64,000 nucleotides of DNA from Natronoglycomyces albus (GTDB lineage Bacteria > Actinomycetota > Actinomycetes > Mycobacteriales > Micromonosporaceae): assembly GCF_016925535.1 (NCBI RefSeq), contig NZ_CP070496.1:1364001-1428000 (forward strand), written 5' to 3'. Shown piece after piece: positions 26,357 to 36,166 of the stretch. The notes beneath the pieces are model-generated. The model saw only the letters and a list, made by a program, of their open reading frames with translations. It ran no database searches and was not told where the DNA came from. The position numbers and the translations under genes are program-made. Numbering within the stretch: position 1 is the stretch's first letter; the number at the start of each line of letters is the position of its first letter.

Positions 26357-28120
26357 ATGCCGATTCTGCGTATCGCACTAGCTCAAACCAATCCCGTTGT
26401 GGGAGACATCGACGGCAACGCCGAACAGATCCTCAACGCCGCCGAGCGTGCCCAAGCAGCGGGAGTCCATCTCCTTGCCGCCGGCGAAATGTCTTTGACG
26501 GGGTATCCGGTCGAGGACCTTGTCTTGAGACAGGCGTTCATCGATGCGGGGAAGCGGCGTGTGACTCGTCTGGCCGAGGAACTTGGCGAACGCGGCTGCG
26601 GCGATGTCGCCGTGGTCATGGGCTATGTGGATTCCGACGGCCCGACCGATCCCGGCCCCCGCTCCACTCATGGCCCCCGCAACACCCTTGCCTTGCTGCA
26701 ACACGGCGAAGTGAAGTTCACTTACTTCAAACATCATTTGCCCAACTACGGCGTCTTCGACGAGGCTCGCTACTTCGTGCGGGGTGACGAGCTCACCGTC
26801 GCCCGAATTGGGGGCGTCGACGTGGCGTTCGTTATTTGTGAGGACATGTGGCAAGACGGTGGCCCGTTCCCGGCCGCCGCTCAATCCGGCGCGGGTCTCA
26901 TTGTCAGCATCAACGCCTCCCCATACGACCGCAGCAAGGAACGCACCCGTCAACAGCTGCTCGCCCGCCGTGCTCAGGAGACTCGAGCCCATATCGCCTA
27001 TGTCAACATCGTCGGGGGCCAAGACGACCTGGTGTTCGACGGATCCTCGACTGTTGTTGACCCGCAGGGCAAACAGGTGGCGCGGGGCCGCCGTTTTGTG
27101 GAGGACTTTCTGGTCACCGAGCTGGACCTACCCGGGCCCGATGGTCTTGACATAGCCAATACCGCGGACAATGCGATGACCGTGCGCTATGTGACGCTCT
27201 CATCGGATCAGCTCCCCAGGCCGGGCACTGTGGCTGCCAACGACGTCGTGCCCGAACTGTCGGACACCGGCGAAATCTGGGAAGCACTGCGGTTGGGCCT
27301 TGCCGACTACGCGACGAAGAACCGGTTCGCCTCGGTGGTGTTGGGACTTTCCGGCGGCATAGACTCCGCTCTGGTGGCGGCGCTAGCCTGTGACGCGGTG
27401 GGCGCCGAGAACGTGTGGGCCTACGCCATGCCCACGCAGTATTCTTCGCAGCACTCGCTTGATGACGCGGCGGATTTGGCCAAACGATGCGGACTGCACT
27501 TCCATGAGGTCCAGGTGCAACCGGTTGTGGATGCGTTCCTGTCGGAGATGTCCTTGTCGGGTTTGGCGTTGGAGAACCTGCAGGCGCGCGTGCGGGGCAC
27601 GATTCTCATGAGCCTGTCCAATCAGCATGGGCATCTGGTGCTTGCCACCGGTAACAAGAGCGAGTACGCGGTGGGGTATTCGACGCTGTATGGCGATTCC
27701 GCCGGTGGGTTCGCTCCCATCAAGGACGTGCCGAAGACGACGGTCTATGAGCTGGCACGCTGGCGCAACGCCCAGGCTCGGGCGCGCGGAGAGGTCGAGC
27801 CGATCCCGGAGAATTCGATTCAGAAGCCGCCGTCCGCGGAGCTGCGGCCCGACCAGCTTGATTCGGATTCGCTGCCCGACTATGAGGTTTTGGACGCGAT
27901 CCTAGAGGCGTATATCGACCGTGATCAGGGGCGCGATGAGTTGGTCGCTGCTGGTTATCCGGTTGATCTGGTGCGGACTGTCACCGGTTTGGTCGATGGA
28001 GCCGAGTACAAGCGTCGCCAGTCGGCCCCCGGTACGAAGATCTCCGCCAAGTCTTTCGGGCGCGATCGTCGGCTGCCGATCACCAACCGCTTCCGCGGTG
28101 GTTTGGATGGGAACGTATAG
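26357..28120 (+). CDS. nadE: Glutamine-dependent NAD+ synthetase
   Basis: A 587-residue two-domain enzyme. The N-terminal nitrilase-like glutaminase (residues 1-270) shows the Glu-Lys-Cys set in AAGEMSLTGYP, FKHHLPNYGVFDE and AFVICEDMW. The C-terminal ATP-pyrophosphatase domain has the P-loop GLSGGIDSALVAALA and TGNKSEYAVGYSTLYGDSAGG. It amidates deamido-NAD using glutamine. ATG 26357 has AAGGATGGGG upstream; an earlier ATG adds 24 residues without similarity. Confidence 0.95.
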   Translation: MPILRIALAQTNPVVGDIDGNAEQILNAAERAQAAGVHLLAAGEMSLTGYPVEDLVLRQAFIDAGKRRVTRLAEELGERGCGDVAVVMGYVDSDGPTDPGPRSTHGPRNTLALLQHGEVKFTYFKHHLPNYGVFDEARYFVRGDELTVARIGGVDVAFVICEDMWQDGGPFPAAAQSGAGLIVSINASPYDRSKERTRQQLLARRAQETRAHIAYVNIVGGQDDLVFDGSSTVVDPQGKQVARGRRFVEDFLVTELDLPGPDGLDIANTADNAMTVRYVTLSSDQLPRPGTVAANDVVPELSDTGEIWEALRLGLADYATKNRFASVVLGLSGGIDSALVAALACDAVGAENVWAYAMPTQYSSQHSLDDAADLAKRCGLHFHEVQVQPVVDAFLSEMSLSGLALENLQARVRGTILMSLSNQHGHLVLATGNKSEYAVGYSTLYGDSAGGFAPIKDVPKTTVYELARWRNAQARARGEVEPIPENSIQKPPSAELRPDQLDSDSLPDYEVLDAILEAYIDRDQGRDELVAAGYPVDLVRTVTGLVDGAEYKRRQSAPGTKISAKSFGRDRRLPITNRFRGGLDGNV

Positions 28121-28406
28121 CCAGCTCTCGTATCATCTGCCTCAGAAGTGACAAATATCCCACTCGCGCCTGAGGCACCTTCACCTTTGGTGGGGGTGGG
28201 ATTTAGGCTCTTTGCTAAAGAGACCCATTCGCCGCGAGGAGAAAGTCTCAAAAACCACCCGGGGACCGACTGGCCGGGCTGATAGTAAGTGCGTACGCGG
28301 ACTCAATAGGGTAGGCCCTTCTGAAGATGGTCAACCCGCCAAGCCCGATGCGGATGCCTTCAAGCCAGCCCGCAAGGCCGGCCACGAGGAGCAAAGGAGC
28401 TTCACC

Positions 28407-29264
28407 ATGCTCACATCGACCAATTCCGGCGACGATGTACCGACCCTGTACGGGCCGGGGAAGAAGATTTCACGCATACGTACCCGCCACCTTCTCGAAG
28501 CCAAGGAACGTGGCGAGAAATGGCCCATGCTCACCTCCTACGACCAGTACACAGCTCGACTTTTCGACGAAGCGGGCATCCCGGTGCTGTTGGTGGGGGA
28601 CTCGGCCGCGAACAACGTCTACGGCTATGAGACCAGCCTTCCCGTCACTACCGAAGAACTACTTCCGCTGGTCAAGGCTGTGGTGCGATCAACGCAACGA
28701 GCGTTGGTCGTCGCAGACTTGCCATTTGGCTCCTATGAGGCGGGACCCGAACAAGCCCTAGCCACCGCTGTGGGATTCATGAAAGCTGGCGCGACGGCCG
28801 TCAAGCTCGAAGGCGGCCAACGTATGGTCGAACAAATTCGAGCGCTCACCAATGCGGGCATTCCCGTCATGGGTCACGTCGGCTTCACGCCGCAAAGTGA
28901 GCATGTGGTCGGCGGATACCGCGTGCAAGGGCGCGACACGCAGGCCCAGGCGGTTGTGGCCGACGCCCACGCGGTCTATGAGGCGGGCGCCTTCTCGGTG
29001 GTCTTGGAAATGGTGACCGCTCCGGTCGCCGAACAGGTCACAAAGGAACTGCCCATCCCGACTATCGGGATCGGAGCCGGGCCTGGCACCGACGCCCAGG
29101 TCTTGGTATGGCAGGACATGGCCGGACTCAACCAGGGGCGTAAACCACGATTCGTCAAGCGTTACGCCAACGTCGCCGAGGTGATCCAGCAGGCGGCGCA
29201 GGACTTTGCCGACGAGGTCAAGGGCGGCACGTTCCCCGCCCAAGAGCACACCTTCGATTCCTAG
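28407..29264 (+). CDS. panB: 3-methyl-2-oxobutanoate hydroxymethyltransferase
   Basis: A 285-residue TIM-barrel enzyme of pantothenate synthesis. It has [37 protein letters not shown] and GHVGFTPQ, which carry the Mg and ketopantoate site residues, and [23 protein letters not shown] 28407 has an AAAGGAG ribosome site; the frame is open for another 65 codons upstream without similarity. The 285-bp upstream gap holds no other gene I can see. panC and panD are not adjacent. Confidence 0.93.
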   Translation: MLTSTNSGDDVPTLYGPGKKISRIRTRHLLEAKERGEKWPMLTSYDQYTARLFDEAGIPVLLVGDSAANNVYGYETSLPVTTEELLPLVKAVVRSTQRALVVADLPFGSYEAGPEQALATAVGFMKAGATAVKLEGGQRMVEQIRALTNAGIPVMGHVGFTPQSEHVVGGYRVQGRDTQAQAVVADAHAVYEAGAFSVVLEMVTAPVAEQVTKELPIPTIGIGAGPGTDAQVLVWQDMAGLNQGRKPRFVKRYANVAEVIQQAAQDFADEVKGGTFPAQEHTFDS

Positions 29265-29359
29265 AACCCAGTCTCTCCAGGTGTCGGCATTTGGGTTCGA
29301 CGTCTTCGATGTGACACCATGGTGCTGACCCTGGAGAGGGAATCTGCGGAAGGAACCTC

Positions 29360-29557
29360 ATGAACTGGCTCCGTGACAACAAGCGCATCTTCGCGATCAT
29401 CGTCTTGACGGTGATGGTCATGCCGTTTACCACCAGTGTCTTTGGCCTGATCGGAGCCTTCGCGACGATCGTGGGAGGCTGTGTGCTCGCCGCGATTCCC
29501 GTTGGCGAAGAACGCGCCTCACAGCGGGAGAAAAGCCGCACCTTCACTGACTACTAG
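29360..29557 (+). CDS. Small membrane protein of unknown function
   Basis: A 65-residue protein with a basic N-terminus (MNWLRDNKRIF), one long or two short hydrophobic segments (residues 10-48) and a charged C-terminus. A good GGAAGGAA ribosome site seven bases before the ATG supports it. A short inverted repeat (CTCTCCAGG at 29273 with 29330-29338) lies just upstream. Family not recognised. Confidence 0.6.
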   Translation: MNWLRDNKRIFAIIVLTVMVMPFTTSVFGLIGAFATIVGGCVLAAIPVGEERASQREKSRTFTDY

Positions 29558-29787
29558 GCCTTTAGACCCATACTTGGCCTCGCCTTTTCTTCAGCGCCAC
29601 AGTCGCACCCTCACTGCCTAGACCTGTGCCACACGCACGGTGACCGCGACACACACATGAATTCGCCTCACCGATTCCCACATCCTTGCCTGGGGAGACT
29701 TCGCTCCGGTATTCCCCGTTGCCCGCGTATACGGCGTTTTGCCCCTCCGCAACACCGTTGACATAAACCGGTGGCACACTGAAGGGC

Positions 29788-31137
29788 GTGGAACGTCAAC
29801 AAGAATTCGTCCTCCGGACGCTCGAAGAGCGCGACATCAGGTTCGTGCGCCTGTGGTTCACCGATGTCCTGGGCACCCTGAAATCCGTGTCAGTCGCGCC
29901 CGCCGAATTGGAGGCCGCCTTCGAAGAGGGCATCGGCTTCGACGGATCAGCCATCGAAGGGTTCGCTCGTATCTACGAGGCCGACATGATCGCCCTGCCC
30001 GACCCCTCCACCTTCCAAGTCTTTCCCTTCGAGGGCGGTTTGGCAGGCGAATCGGCACGCATGTTCTGCGACATCGTCACCCCCGACAGCGCACCCAGCT
30101 GGGCGGACCCGCGCCACGTACTACGCAGAGCCCTAGCCAAGGCCGCGGACAAGGGCTTCACGTTCTACGTTCATCCCGAGATCGAATTCTTCCTCTTGAC
30201 CGACACTCCCGCGGACGGCACCGAACCCACCCCAGTCGACGATGGCGGCTACTTCGACCATACGACGCACGCGGTAGCCCGAGACTTCCGCCGCCTAGCG
30301 ATCCAAGCGCTAGAACAGATCGGCATCTCCGTGGAATTTAGCCACCACGAAGTCGCACCCGGACAGCAAGAGATCGACCTACGTTATGCCGACGCCCTCA
30401 CCACCTCAGACAACATCATGACGTTCCGGCACGTGGTCAAGGAAGTGGCGCTGACCAATGGCGTCCACGCCTCGTTCATGCCCAAACCCTTCACCGCCCA
30501 GCCCGGCTCCGGCATGCACAGCCACCTATCACTGTTCGAAGGCGAAAACAACGCCTTCCACGACGCCAGCGACGAACAGCGACTCTCCACCACCGCGAAG
30601 TCCTTCATCGCTGGGCTGCTGCGCCACGCACCCGAATACACGGCCGTGACCTGCCAGTGGGTCAACTCCTACAAACGCCTCTACGCCCACCCGATGCCAG
30701 GCAAAATCTCCGAAGCCCCCACCCATGTCTCCTGGGGCCGCGCCAACCGCTCGGCCCTGGTACGCGTCCCCGCATACGGCAAACCCAACTCCGCGCGGGT
30801 GGAGATCCGATCTCTGGACTCGGCCACCAACCCCTACCTCGCCTACGCGGTCTTGCTAGGAGCGGGCCTCAAAGGCATCGAAGAGGGATACGACCTGCCA
30901 CCAGGCTCCGAAGACAACATCACCTCGCTGTCCAACGTCGAACGCCTCGCCGCCGGATATCAGCGCCTGCCCGCCAACCTAGCCGAGGCCCTAGACGCCA
31001 TGGAATCCTCCGAACTCATCCCCGAAGTCTTGGGCGAACACGTTTTCGACTACTTCCTGAAAAACAAACGGGCCGAATGGGAGGACTACCGGACCCAAGT
31101 CACCGCCTACGAACGAACGCGTTACCTCACGCTCTGA
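29788..31137 (+). CDS. glnA: Glutamine synthetase, type I (GlnA2-like)
   Basis: A 449-residue GS. It has GFDGSAIEGFARIYEADM, the metal-site HPEIEFFL, GSGMHSHLSLF, NSYKRLYA, and PNSARVEIRSLDSATNPYLA. The N-terminus (RQQEFVLRTLEERDIRFVRL) and the adjacency to glnE match GlnA2 of mycobacteria and streptomycetes. The adenylylation-site loop NLYDLPP of GlnA1 enzymes appears here as EGYDLPPGSED, retaining the Tyr. GTG 29788 has GAAGGG very close and a CACACT seven bases upstream, so leaderless initiation is possible. Confidence 0.92.
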   Translation: MERQQEFVLRTLEERDIRFVRLWFTDVLGTLKSVSVAPAELEAAFEEGIGFDGSAIEGFARIYEADMIALPDPSTFQVFPFEGGLAGESARMFCDIVTPDSAPSWADPRHVLRRALAKAADKGFTFYVHPEIEFFLLTDTPADGTEPTPVDDGGYFDHTTHAVARDFRRLAIQALEQIGISVEFSHHEVAPGQQEIDLRYADALTTSDNIMTFRHVVKEVALTNGVHASFMPKPFTAQPGSGMHSHLSLFEGENNAFHDASDEQRLSTTAKSFIAGLLRHAPEYTAVTCQWVNSYKRLYAHPMPGKISEAPTHVSWGRANRSALVRVPAYGKPNSARVEIRSLDSATNPYLAYAVLLGAGLKGIEEGYDLPPGSEDNITSLSNVERLAAGYQRLPANLAEALDAMESSELIPEVLGEHVFDYFLKNKRAEWEDYRTQVTAYERTRYLTL

Positions 31138-31157
31138 AGACCCACCGAACCAAACGT

Positions 31158-31163
31158 TAGGCT
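31158..31163 (+). promoter_or_regulatory. -10 box of a leaderless amidotransferase-like transcript
   Basis: TAGGCT ends six bases before GTG 31170, so this gene may have its own promoter just after glnA. Confidence 0.5.
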
Positions 31164-31169
31164 GAAGAC

Positions 31170-31868
31170 GTGACAAATGTGTTGGTAATCGAGAACAACC
31201 CCAGCCAAGGCCCCGGACGCCTGGTGAGTTGGCTGGAAGCCTCCGGCGCGAAACTCACCCTCGTGCGAGCGCACGCGGGCGAGGAGGTGCCCCCCTCAGC
31301 GGGCGACTACGACGCCCTCATCGCCCTCGGCGGTGGGCGGGGAGCGGAGTGGACCGACTCACTGGCCGCCCTCCTACGCACCGCCGTGGCCGAGAAGACC
31401 CCGACCCTGGCCATCTGTTCCTCGGCCCGCCTGCTCGCCACCACCTTCGGCGGCAGCCTCAGCCCAGTGGAAAACCCCGCTATGGGCCCACGCATCCTCG
31501 CCAAACGCGACGCGGCCGGGAACGACCCCATCTTCGGGCCCGCCCCCATGGCCCTCGACGTCATCTGGTTTCGCCGCGAAGACATCGACACCCTGCCCGA
31601 CAACGCGGTCCTACTCGCCGCCACCCCACATGGAGGCAAAGAAGTCTTTCGCCTGGGAGAAAGCGCCTGGGCCGTGCAAGCCCATGTCGAATTCACCGAC
31701 GAAGTCCTCGCCACCCTCGAGGGCTTCGACGCAGCAGCCCTCCAACGATCCGCCGACGTCCAAGAATTCATCGTCAGCACCTGGAAACCCATCGTCGACC
31801 GCTTCGTCCGCTACGCGGCCGGCGGTCGAGCGGGAATGCCGCTACCACTGCTGACCGACCCCTCCTGA
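31170..31868 (+). CDS. Class I glutamine amidotransferase-like protein
   Basis: A 232-residue GATase1-fold protein. It begins MTNVLVIENNPSQGPGRLV, has YDALIALGGGRGAEWTDSL, a nucleophile-elbow candidate Cys in LAICSSARLLATTFGG (the usual GxCxGxQ is not preserved), and a His-x-Glu pair in VQAHVEFTDEV. So the triad may be present in a degenerate form. It lies between glnA and glnE, starting 32 bases after glnA and ending 13 bases before glnE. A link to nitrogen control is suggested only by position. Confidence 0.75.
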   Translation: MTNVLVIENNPSQGPGRLVSWLEASGAKLTLVRAHAGEEVPPSAGDYDALIALGGGRGAEWTDSLAALLRTAVAEKTPTLAICSSARLLATTFGGSLSPVENPAMGPRILAKRDAAGNDPIFGPAPMALDVIWFRREDIDTLPDNAVLLAATPHGGKEVFRLGESAWAVQAHVEFTDEVLATLEGFDAAALQRSADVQEFIVSTWKPIVDRFVRYAAGGRAGMPLPLLTDPS

Positions 31869-31881
31869 GACGAGGCGGCCC

Positions 31882-34452
31882 ATGAACGACATACTGGCCT
31901 CAGCCTCCAAGGCCCTCGCCGAAGTCACCCCCGCGACCCTGGAAGACCTGGGCCAAGCAACCGAGGCCAACCTGACGAAAACGTGGCGCGGAAATCTCGC
32001 CCGCATCGCCATCGAAGACCTCAGTGGACGCGCCGACCTCACCCAGACCACCGCTGCCATCTCCCAGCTGGCAGACGCGGTCATACAGCGTGGCCTGGCG
32101 CTGGCCGAAGCCGAACACCCACTGCCGGAAGGCACCCGGTTGGCCATCATCGCGATGGGCAAAAGCGGCGGCTACGAACTCAATTACGTCTCCGACGTCG
32201 ATGTGGTCTTCGTCGCCCAAGGGGACCTCAGCGCGGCCTCCAACCTCGCCGCCAGAACAATGCAAATCTGTTCGGCCGCCACCTGGCCCATCGACGCAGG
32301 TCTGCGCCCCGAAGGACGCAACGGCGCACTCGTACGCACCATCGGCTCCTACCTCGAATACCTCAAGCACTGGGCTCGCACGTGGGAATTCCAAGCCCTA
32401 CTCAAAGCTCGCGCCTGCGCCGGAGACATGCGCTTGGGCCAGGAGTGGATGGACGCGATCGCCCCCATGGTGTGGGAAGCCTCGCTGCGCCCCGGCATCG
32501 TCGAAGACGTCCGCGCCATGCGCCGCAAGGTCGAACAGTCGATCCCCGCCCACCGGGCCGCCGCCGAAATCAAACTTGGACCAGGCGGACTGCGTGACAT
32601 CGAATTTGCCGTGCAGCTACTACAACTGGTACACGGGCGAGGAGATGAGAGCCTCCGCGTCCGCTCCACCCTCGAAGCCCTCGACGCCCTCGTCGAAGGC
32701 GGATACTTGGGGCGCGAAGACGGAGCCGATCTGGCCCGCACCTACACCTTCCTACGCACCGTTGAACACCGCCTTCAGCTCCAACAACTACGCCGCACCC
32801 ACCGGATACCCGACGATGGAGAGAAACTCCACTGGCTGGCGCGCAGCCTAGGACACCGCAGCGTCGAACAGTTCCGCAGCGAATGGGCCAAACACGCCGC
32901 CACCGCCCGCCGACTACACGAAAAACTCATGTACCGGCCCCTACTGGAGGCCGTCACCCGAGTACCGACCAACGAACTTCAGCTGTCCACCGAAGCCGCC
33001 CACAGCCGCCTGTCCATTTTGGGTTATGCCGACCCAGCCAGAGCCATGGGCCACATCAAATCCCTCACCGCCGGACTGACGCGCACCGCCACCATCCAAA
33101 GCACCTTGCTCCCGGTGATGCTGCGCTCCTTCGCCGCCAGCCCCGAACCCGACCGTGGGCTCCTGGCCTACCGCCAAGTATCCGAAAAGCTCGGCCGCAC
33201 ACCCTGGTTTCTCAAACTCCTGCGCGACGGCGGGCCCGCCGCAGTCCGCCTAGCCCGCCTCCTCGGCAGCTCTCGCTACCTCACAAACCTTCTGCTGCGT
33301 CACCCCGAATCACTGCGCATCCTCTCGGAAGACTCCGAACTGGCTCCCCGCAACGCCACAGACCTCGCCGCAGGCCTCTTCGCCGCAGTCGACCGCCATA
33401 GCGATCCTCATGCCGCCGTCGCCGTCATCCGCGCCCTGCGCCGCCGCGAACTCATCCGCGTCGCCGCCGCGAATCTCCTGCTGCTCATCGACATCGACGA
33501 GGTCGGTACGGCACTGACCGATATCACCGACGTCACCCTCCAAGCCACCCTGCGCGCCGCAGCCCGAGCCGTCGGATCGACCGTCCCCATCGCCATCATC
33601 GGCATGGGCCGCCTCGGCGGAGGCGAAATGGGGTACGGCTCCGATGCCGACGTCCTCTACGTCCACGCCGGTACCACCGACGAAGAACGAACCCACGCCC
33701 GCGAAATCATCGAACTAACCCAAAAACTGCTCGCGGCCCCCGCCGGCGACGACCCACCGGTCGACCTCGACGCCGGGCTACGGCCCGAAGGCAAAGGCGG
33801 TGCTCTCGTACCCAGCCTCGAGACATACCGACGCTACTACGAGAAACGCGCCCGCCTGTGGGAACGCCAAGCGCTCTTGCGCGCCCGACCCGTCGCCGGA
33901 GACGAGGGACTATGCGAGCAATTCATAGCGCTGGCCAACGAACATCGCTACCCTCAAGGCGGACTCAGCGACGCTGAACTTATCGAGTTTCGACGTATGA
34001 AGGCCCGGGTCGAAACCGAGCGTCTTCCGCAGGGGGCTGATCCGTCCTGGCACACCAAACTTGGGCGTGGGGGACTGGTCGACGTGGAGTGGTCGGCCCA
34101 ATTGCTGCAGCTGCGACACGCCGCCCAGATCCCGCAGTTGCGTACGTGGGGCACTGTCCCGGCGCTTCAGGCCGCCCGGAGTGCCCGACTGGCCGAGACC
34201 GGTGCCCTAGATGACCTCATCGCCTCCTGGCAGCTGGTGTCGCGGGTGCGCAACGCGATCACGCTCTCGCGGGGAACTTCGCGAGATGAACTGCCGCGCA
34301 ACGCCGCCGAACTGCAAGTATTGGCACAGATTCTGGGCTATGAACCCGACAGCGAGGAGTTCACCGACCGCTACTTGCGTCTGACGCGCAAGGGGCATAT
34401 TGCCGCGACCAAGCTCGTCTACGATGTCGACAACCTCAATGGTCTGAACTGA
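31882..34452 (+). CDS. glnE: Glutamine synthetase adenylyltransferase/deadenylylase, N-terminally short
   Basis: An 856-residue bifunctional enzyme that adenylylates and deadenylylates glutamine synthetase. Both nucleotidyltransferase domains are intact: AIIAMGKSGGYELNYVSDVD near residue 90 and IGMGRLGGGEMGYGSDADVL near residue 575. The linker helices and both GlnD-like PII-UT domains (GPGGLRDIEFAVQLLQL and GRGGLVDVEWSAQLLQL) are present. Actinobacterial GlnE is usually near 1000 residues; roughly 120-130 N-terminal residues are absent, where the amidotransferase-like gene now sits. Confidence 0.92.
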   Translation: MNDILASASKALAEVTPATLEDLGQATEANLTKTWRGNLARIAIEDLSGRADLTQTTAAISQLADAVIQRGLALAEAEHPLPEGTRLAIIAMGKSGGYELNYVSDVDVVFVAQGDLSAASNLAARTMQICSAATWPIDAGLRPEGRNGALVRTIGSYLEYLKHWARTWEFQALLKARACAGDMRLGQEWMDAIAPMVWEASLRPGIVEDVRAMRRKVEQSIPAHRAAAEIKLGPGGLRDIEFAVQLLQLVHGRGDESLRVRSTLEALDALVEGGYLGREDGADLARTYTFLRTVEHRLQLQQLRRTHRIPDDGEKLHWLARSLGHRSVEQFRSEWAKHAATARRLHEKLMYRPLLEAVTRVPTNELQLSTEAAHSRLSILGYADPARAMGHIKSLTAGLTRTATIQSTLLPVMLRSFAASPEPDRGLLAYRQVSEKLGRTPWFLKLLRDGGPAAVRLARLLGSSRYLTNLLLRHPESLRILSEDSELAPRNATDLAAGLFAAVDRHSDPHAAVAVIRALRRRELIRVAAANLLLLIDIDEVGTALTDITDVTLQATLRAAARAVGSTVPIAIIGMGRLGGGEMGYGSDADVLYVHAGTTDEERTHAREIIELTQKLLAAPAGDDPPVDLDAGLRPEGKGGALVPSLETYRRYYEKRARLWERQALLRARPVAGDEGLCEQFIALANEHRYPQGGLSDAELIEFRRMKARVETERLPQGADPSWHTKLGRGGLVDVEWSAQLLQLRHAAQIPQLRTWGTVPALQAARSARLAETGALDDLIASWQLVSRVRNAITLSRGTSRDELPRNAAELQVLAQILGYEPDSEEFTDRYLRLTRKGHIAATKLVYDVDNLNGLN

Positions 34453-34455
34453 GAA

Positions 34456-34800
34456 TTACCGATCGCACGTATCGGTCAGGGCCGAACGATACTTCGAGCC
34501 CCAGGTCGCCAGCGGCTCCAGTGCCTCGTTTAGTTCTTGTCCGGACGCGGTGAGCGCGTACTCGACTCGGGGCGGCACTTCGGCGAAGACCGTGCGCTCC
34601 ACGATCCCGTCGGCTTCCAGCTGGCGCAAGTGCTCACCGAGGACCTTCTCGCTGACCGAATCGAGCATCCGCCGCATTTGCGAAAACCGTTTGCCGCCAT
34701 CGGACAGCGCCCAGATGATAAGCACCTTCCATTTGCCGCCGATCACGTCCACGGCCGCGTCGATCCCGCACACGTAAGGTGCGTCTCTTTTTGACGCCAC
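34456..34800 (-). CDS. HxlR-type transcriptional regulator
   Basis: A 114-residue winged-helix protein: Cys near the N-terminus (PYVCGIDAAVDVIGGKWK), then LIIWALSDGGKRFSQMRR and the wing RVEYALTASGQEL. HxlR proteins are often redox or electrophile sensors using that N-terminal Cys. GTG 34800 has an AGGAGGG site. It is divergent from an NAD(P)-dependent oxidoreductase, its probable target. It ends four bases after the convergent glnE stop. Confidence 0.9.
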   Translation of the reverse strand: MASKRDAPYVCGIDAAVDVIGGKWKVLIIWALSDGGKRFSQMRRMLDSVSEKVLGEHLRQLEADGIVERTVFAEVPPRVEYALTASGQELNEALEPLATWGSKYRSALTDTCDR

Positions 34801-34829
34801 GGCGCCCTCCTGACCTGATCACTAACCCG

Positions 34830-34867
34830 CAGGTAAGTATCTCACCTGCATGTACGTTCTTGTACAG
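34830..34867. promoter_or_regulatory. Two palindromes between hxlR-type gene and oxidoreductase
   Basis: GCAGGT (34830-34835) with ACCTGC (34845-34850), and TGTAC (34852-34856) with GTACA (34863-34867). HxlR-family operators are often GTAC-type dyads, so these are candidate binding sites. Confidence 0.5.
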
Positions 34868-35037
34868 CCTACTGTGCCGGGCCATGATGGGGCTGCGGTC
34901 GGCCTTCGGCCGCAGCGCGCCCGGCGTACTCGGACGCGCACCTGCGGCAGGTTTGTGGGCTCGTTTGCCAACCGGCGAACCGGCCCTGCGAAAGCCTGCT
35001 CAGGGGATCCTTCCTGCAACCCTTTTGGGAGAAGACA

Positions 35038-35913
35038 ATGTCGAAAATTGGAACGCGGATCAGTGTGATTGGAGTCGGCTCGATGGGTGGGGCTGTGGCC
35101 GCCCGCCTGATCGAGACTGGTCATGAAGTGACCGTGTGGAACCGCACTGCTTCCAAGGCCGAAGCGCTGCGTGAACGCGGAGCCGTCGTGGCCGAGGATC
35201 TGGCGGCTGCCATCGACGCCTCTGAACTCATTGTCATCCTGCTGTTGAACTATGACATCGCCGAGCAAAATCTCTGGCCACTTGCCGCACACCTGCGCGG
35301 TAAGACTGTTGTCAACCTCACCACCGGTACCGACGTGCAGGCGAATGCCTGGGCTGAATGGGCTGAGTCCCACGATATCGCCTATGTGGACGGAGCGATA
35401 ATGGCGACCCCTGACCTCATTGGCCACGATGAGGCCCTATTGCTCTACTCCGGACTTGCTAGCGCCTATGACCGGCATCTATCCATTCTGGAACAGCTCG
35501 GCACCAGTCAGTACTTCGGCCCCAAGCCTGGCACCGCGTCACTGTACGACACAGCGATGTTGACCGGCATGTACACGATGTTCACCGGCTTCCTCCACGG
35601 TGCGGCCGTGGTGGCCAAGGATGGTCTGACCGCAGTAGATCTGGCCGCGGGCATGAGCCAGTTCCTCGGCGCGATGGCGCATGCCTTGCCGCACGTGGCG
35701 CAGGTGGTCGACAGCGGGAACTTCGAGACCGGTACGGAGCAGACGCTGGATTTTACGGCCAACGCACTGGACATCATCGCGGCCAACGCCTCCTCGCAAG
35801 ACATCGACACATCGTTGCTGGATTTGTTGCGCGGCATGGTGGAGCGCCAGCGGGAAGCGGGCTTTGGCCAGCATGACTTCGCCCGTTTGGCGCTGAGCTT
35901 TACGAAAGAGTAG
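35038..35913 (+). CDS. NAD(P)-dependent oxidoreductase of the beta-hydroxyacid dehydrogenase/imine reductase group
   Basis: A 291-residue protein with the Rossmann motif ISVIGVGSMGGAVAARLIETG and VWNRTASKAEAL, which favours NADPH. VVNLTTGTDVQANAW replaces the usual catalytic block, and YDTAMLTGMYTMFTGFLHG lacks the catalytic Lys of classical hydroxyisobutyrate dehydrogenases, as seen in imine reductase-like members. It faces a divergent HxlR regulator. ATG 35038 has GGGAGAAG upstream. Substrate unknown. Confidence 0.85.
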   Translation: MSKIGTRISVIGVGSMGGAVAARLIETGHEVTVWNRTASKAEALRERGAVVAEDLAAAIDASELIVILLLNYDIAEQNLWPLAAHLRGKTVVNLTTGTDVQANAWAEWAESHDIAYVDGAIMATPDLIGHDEALLLYSGLASAYDRHLSILEQLGTSQYFGPKPGTASLYDTAMLTGMYTMFTGFLHGAAVVAKDGLTAVDLAAGMSQFLGAMAHALPHVAQVVDSGNFETGTEQTLDFTANALDIIAANASSQDIDTSLLDLLRGMVERQREAGFGQHDFARLALSFTKE

Positions 35914-36092
35914 AGCTGCGCGATGAGGGGGGCGACCGGCCGTGGCTAGTGGCCCTCCATACATACCCGGATGGGCAGTAATGGGTGACAACGAGACCTC
36001 AGCAACTTTCGGCTCGTAGTACAGCTGGTGAAACACAGGTATCGGGATGAGGCGGAAATCTGAGATTGATTGGCGTTATCCGAGGTTAAGCC

Positions 36093-36122
36093 TTGACATT
36101 GATGACCTTCTCTATTTATAAA
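36093..36122 (+). promoter_or_regulatory. Promoter of the first chitinase gene
   Basis: TTGACA (36093-36098) and TATAAA (36117-36122) with an 18-bp spacer. The stretch after it (ATCTATCTATTAG...GGGAGGTTG) resembles the sequence upstream of the second chitinase. Confidence 0.6.
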
Positions 36123-36166
36123 GAAATCTATCTATTAGGGCTCTTTACTGATGATGGGAGGTTGTC

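Noticed and set aside
29758-29780. TTGACA and CACACT as a promoter for glnA
   Set aside because: The spacer is only 11 bp, too short for a normal promoter; kept as a remark in the glnA entry only.
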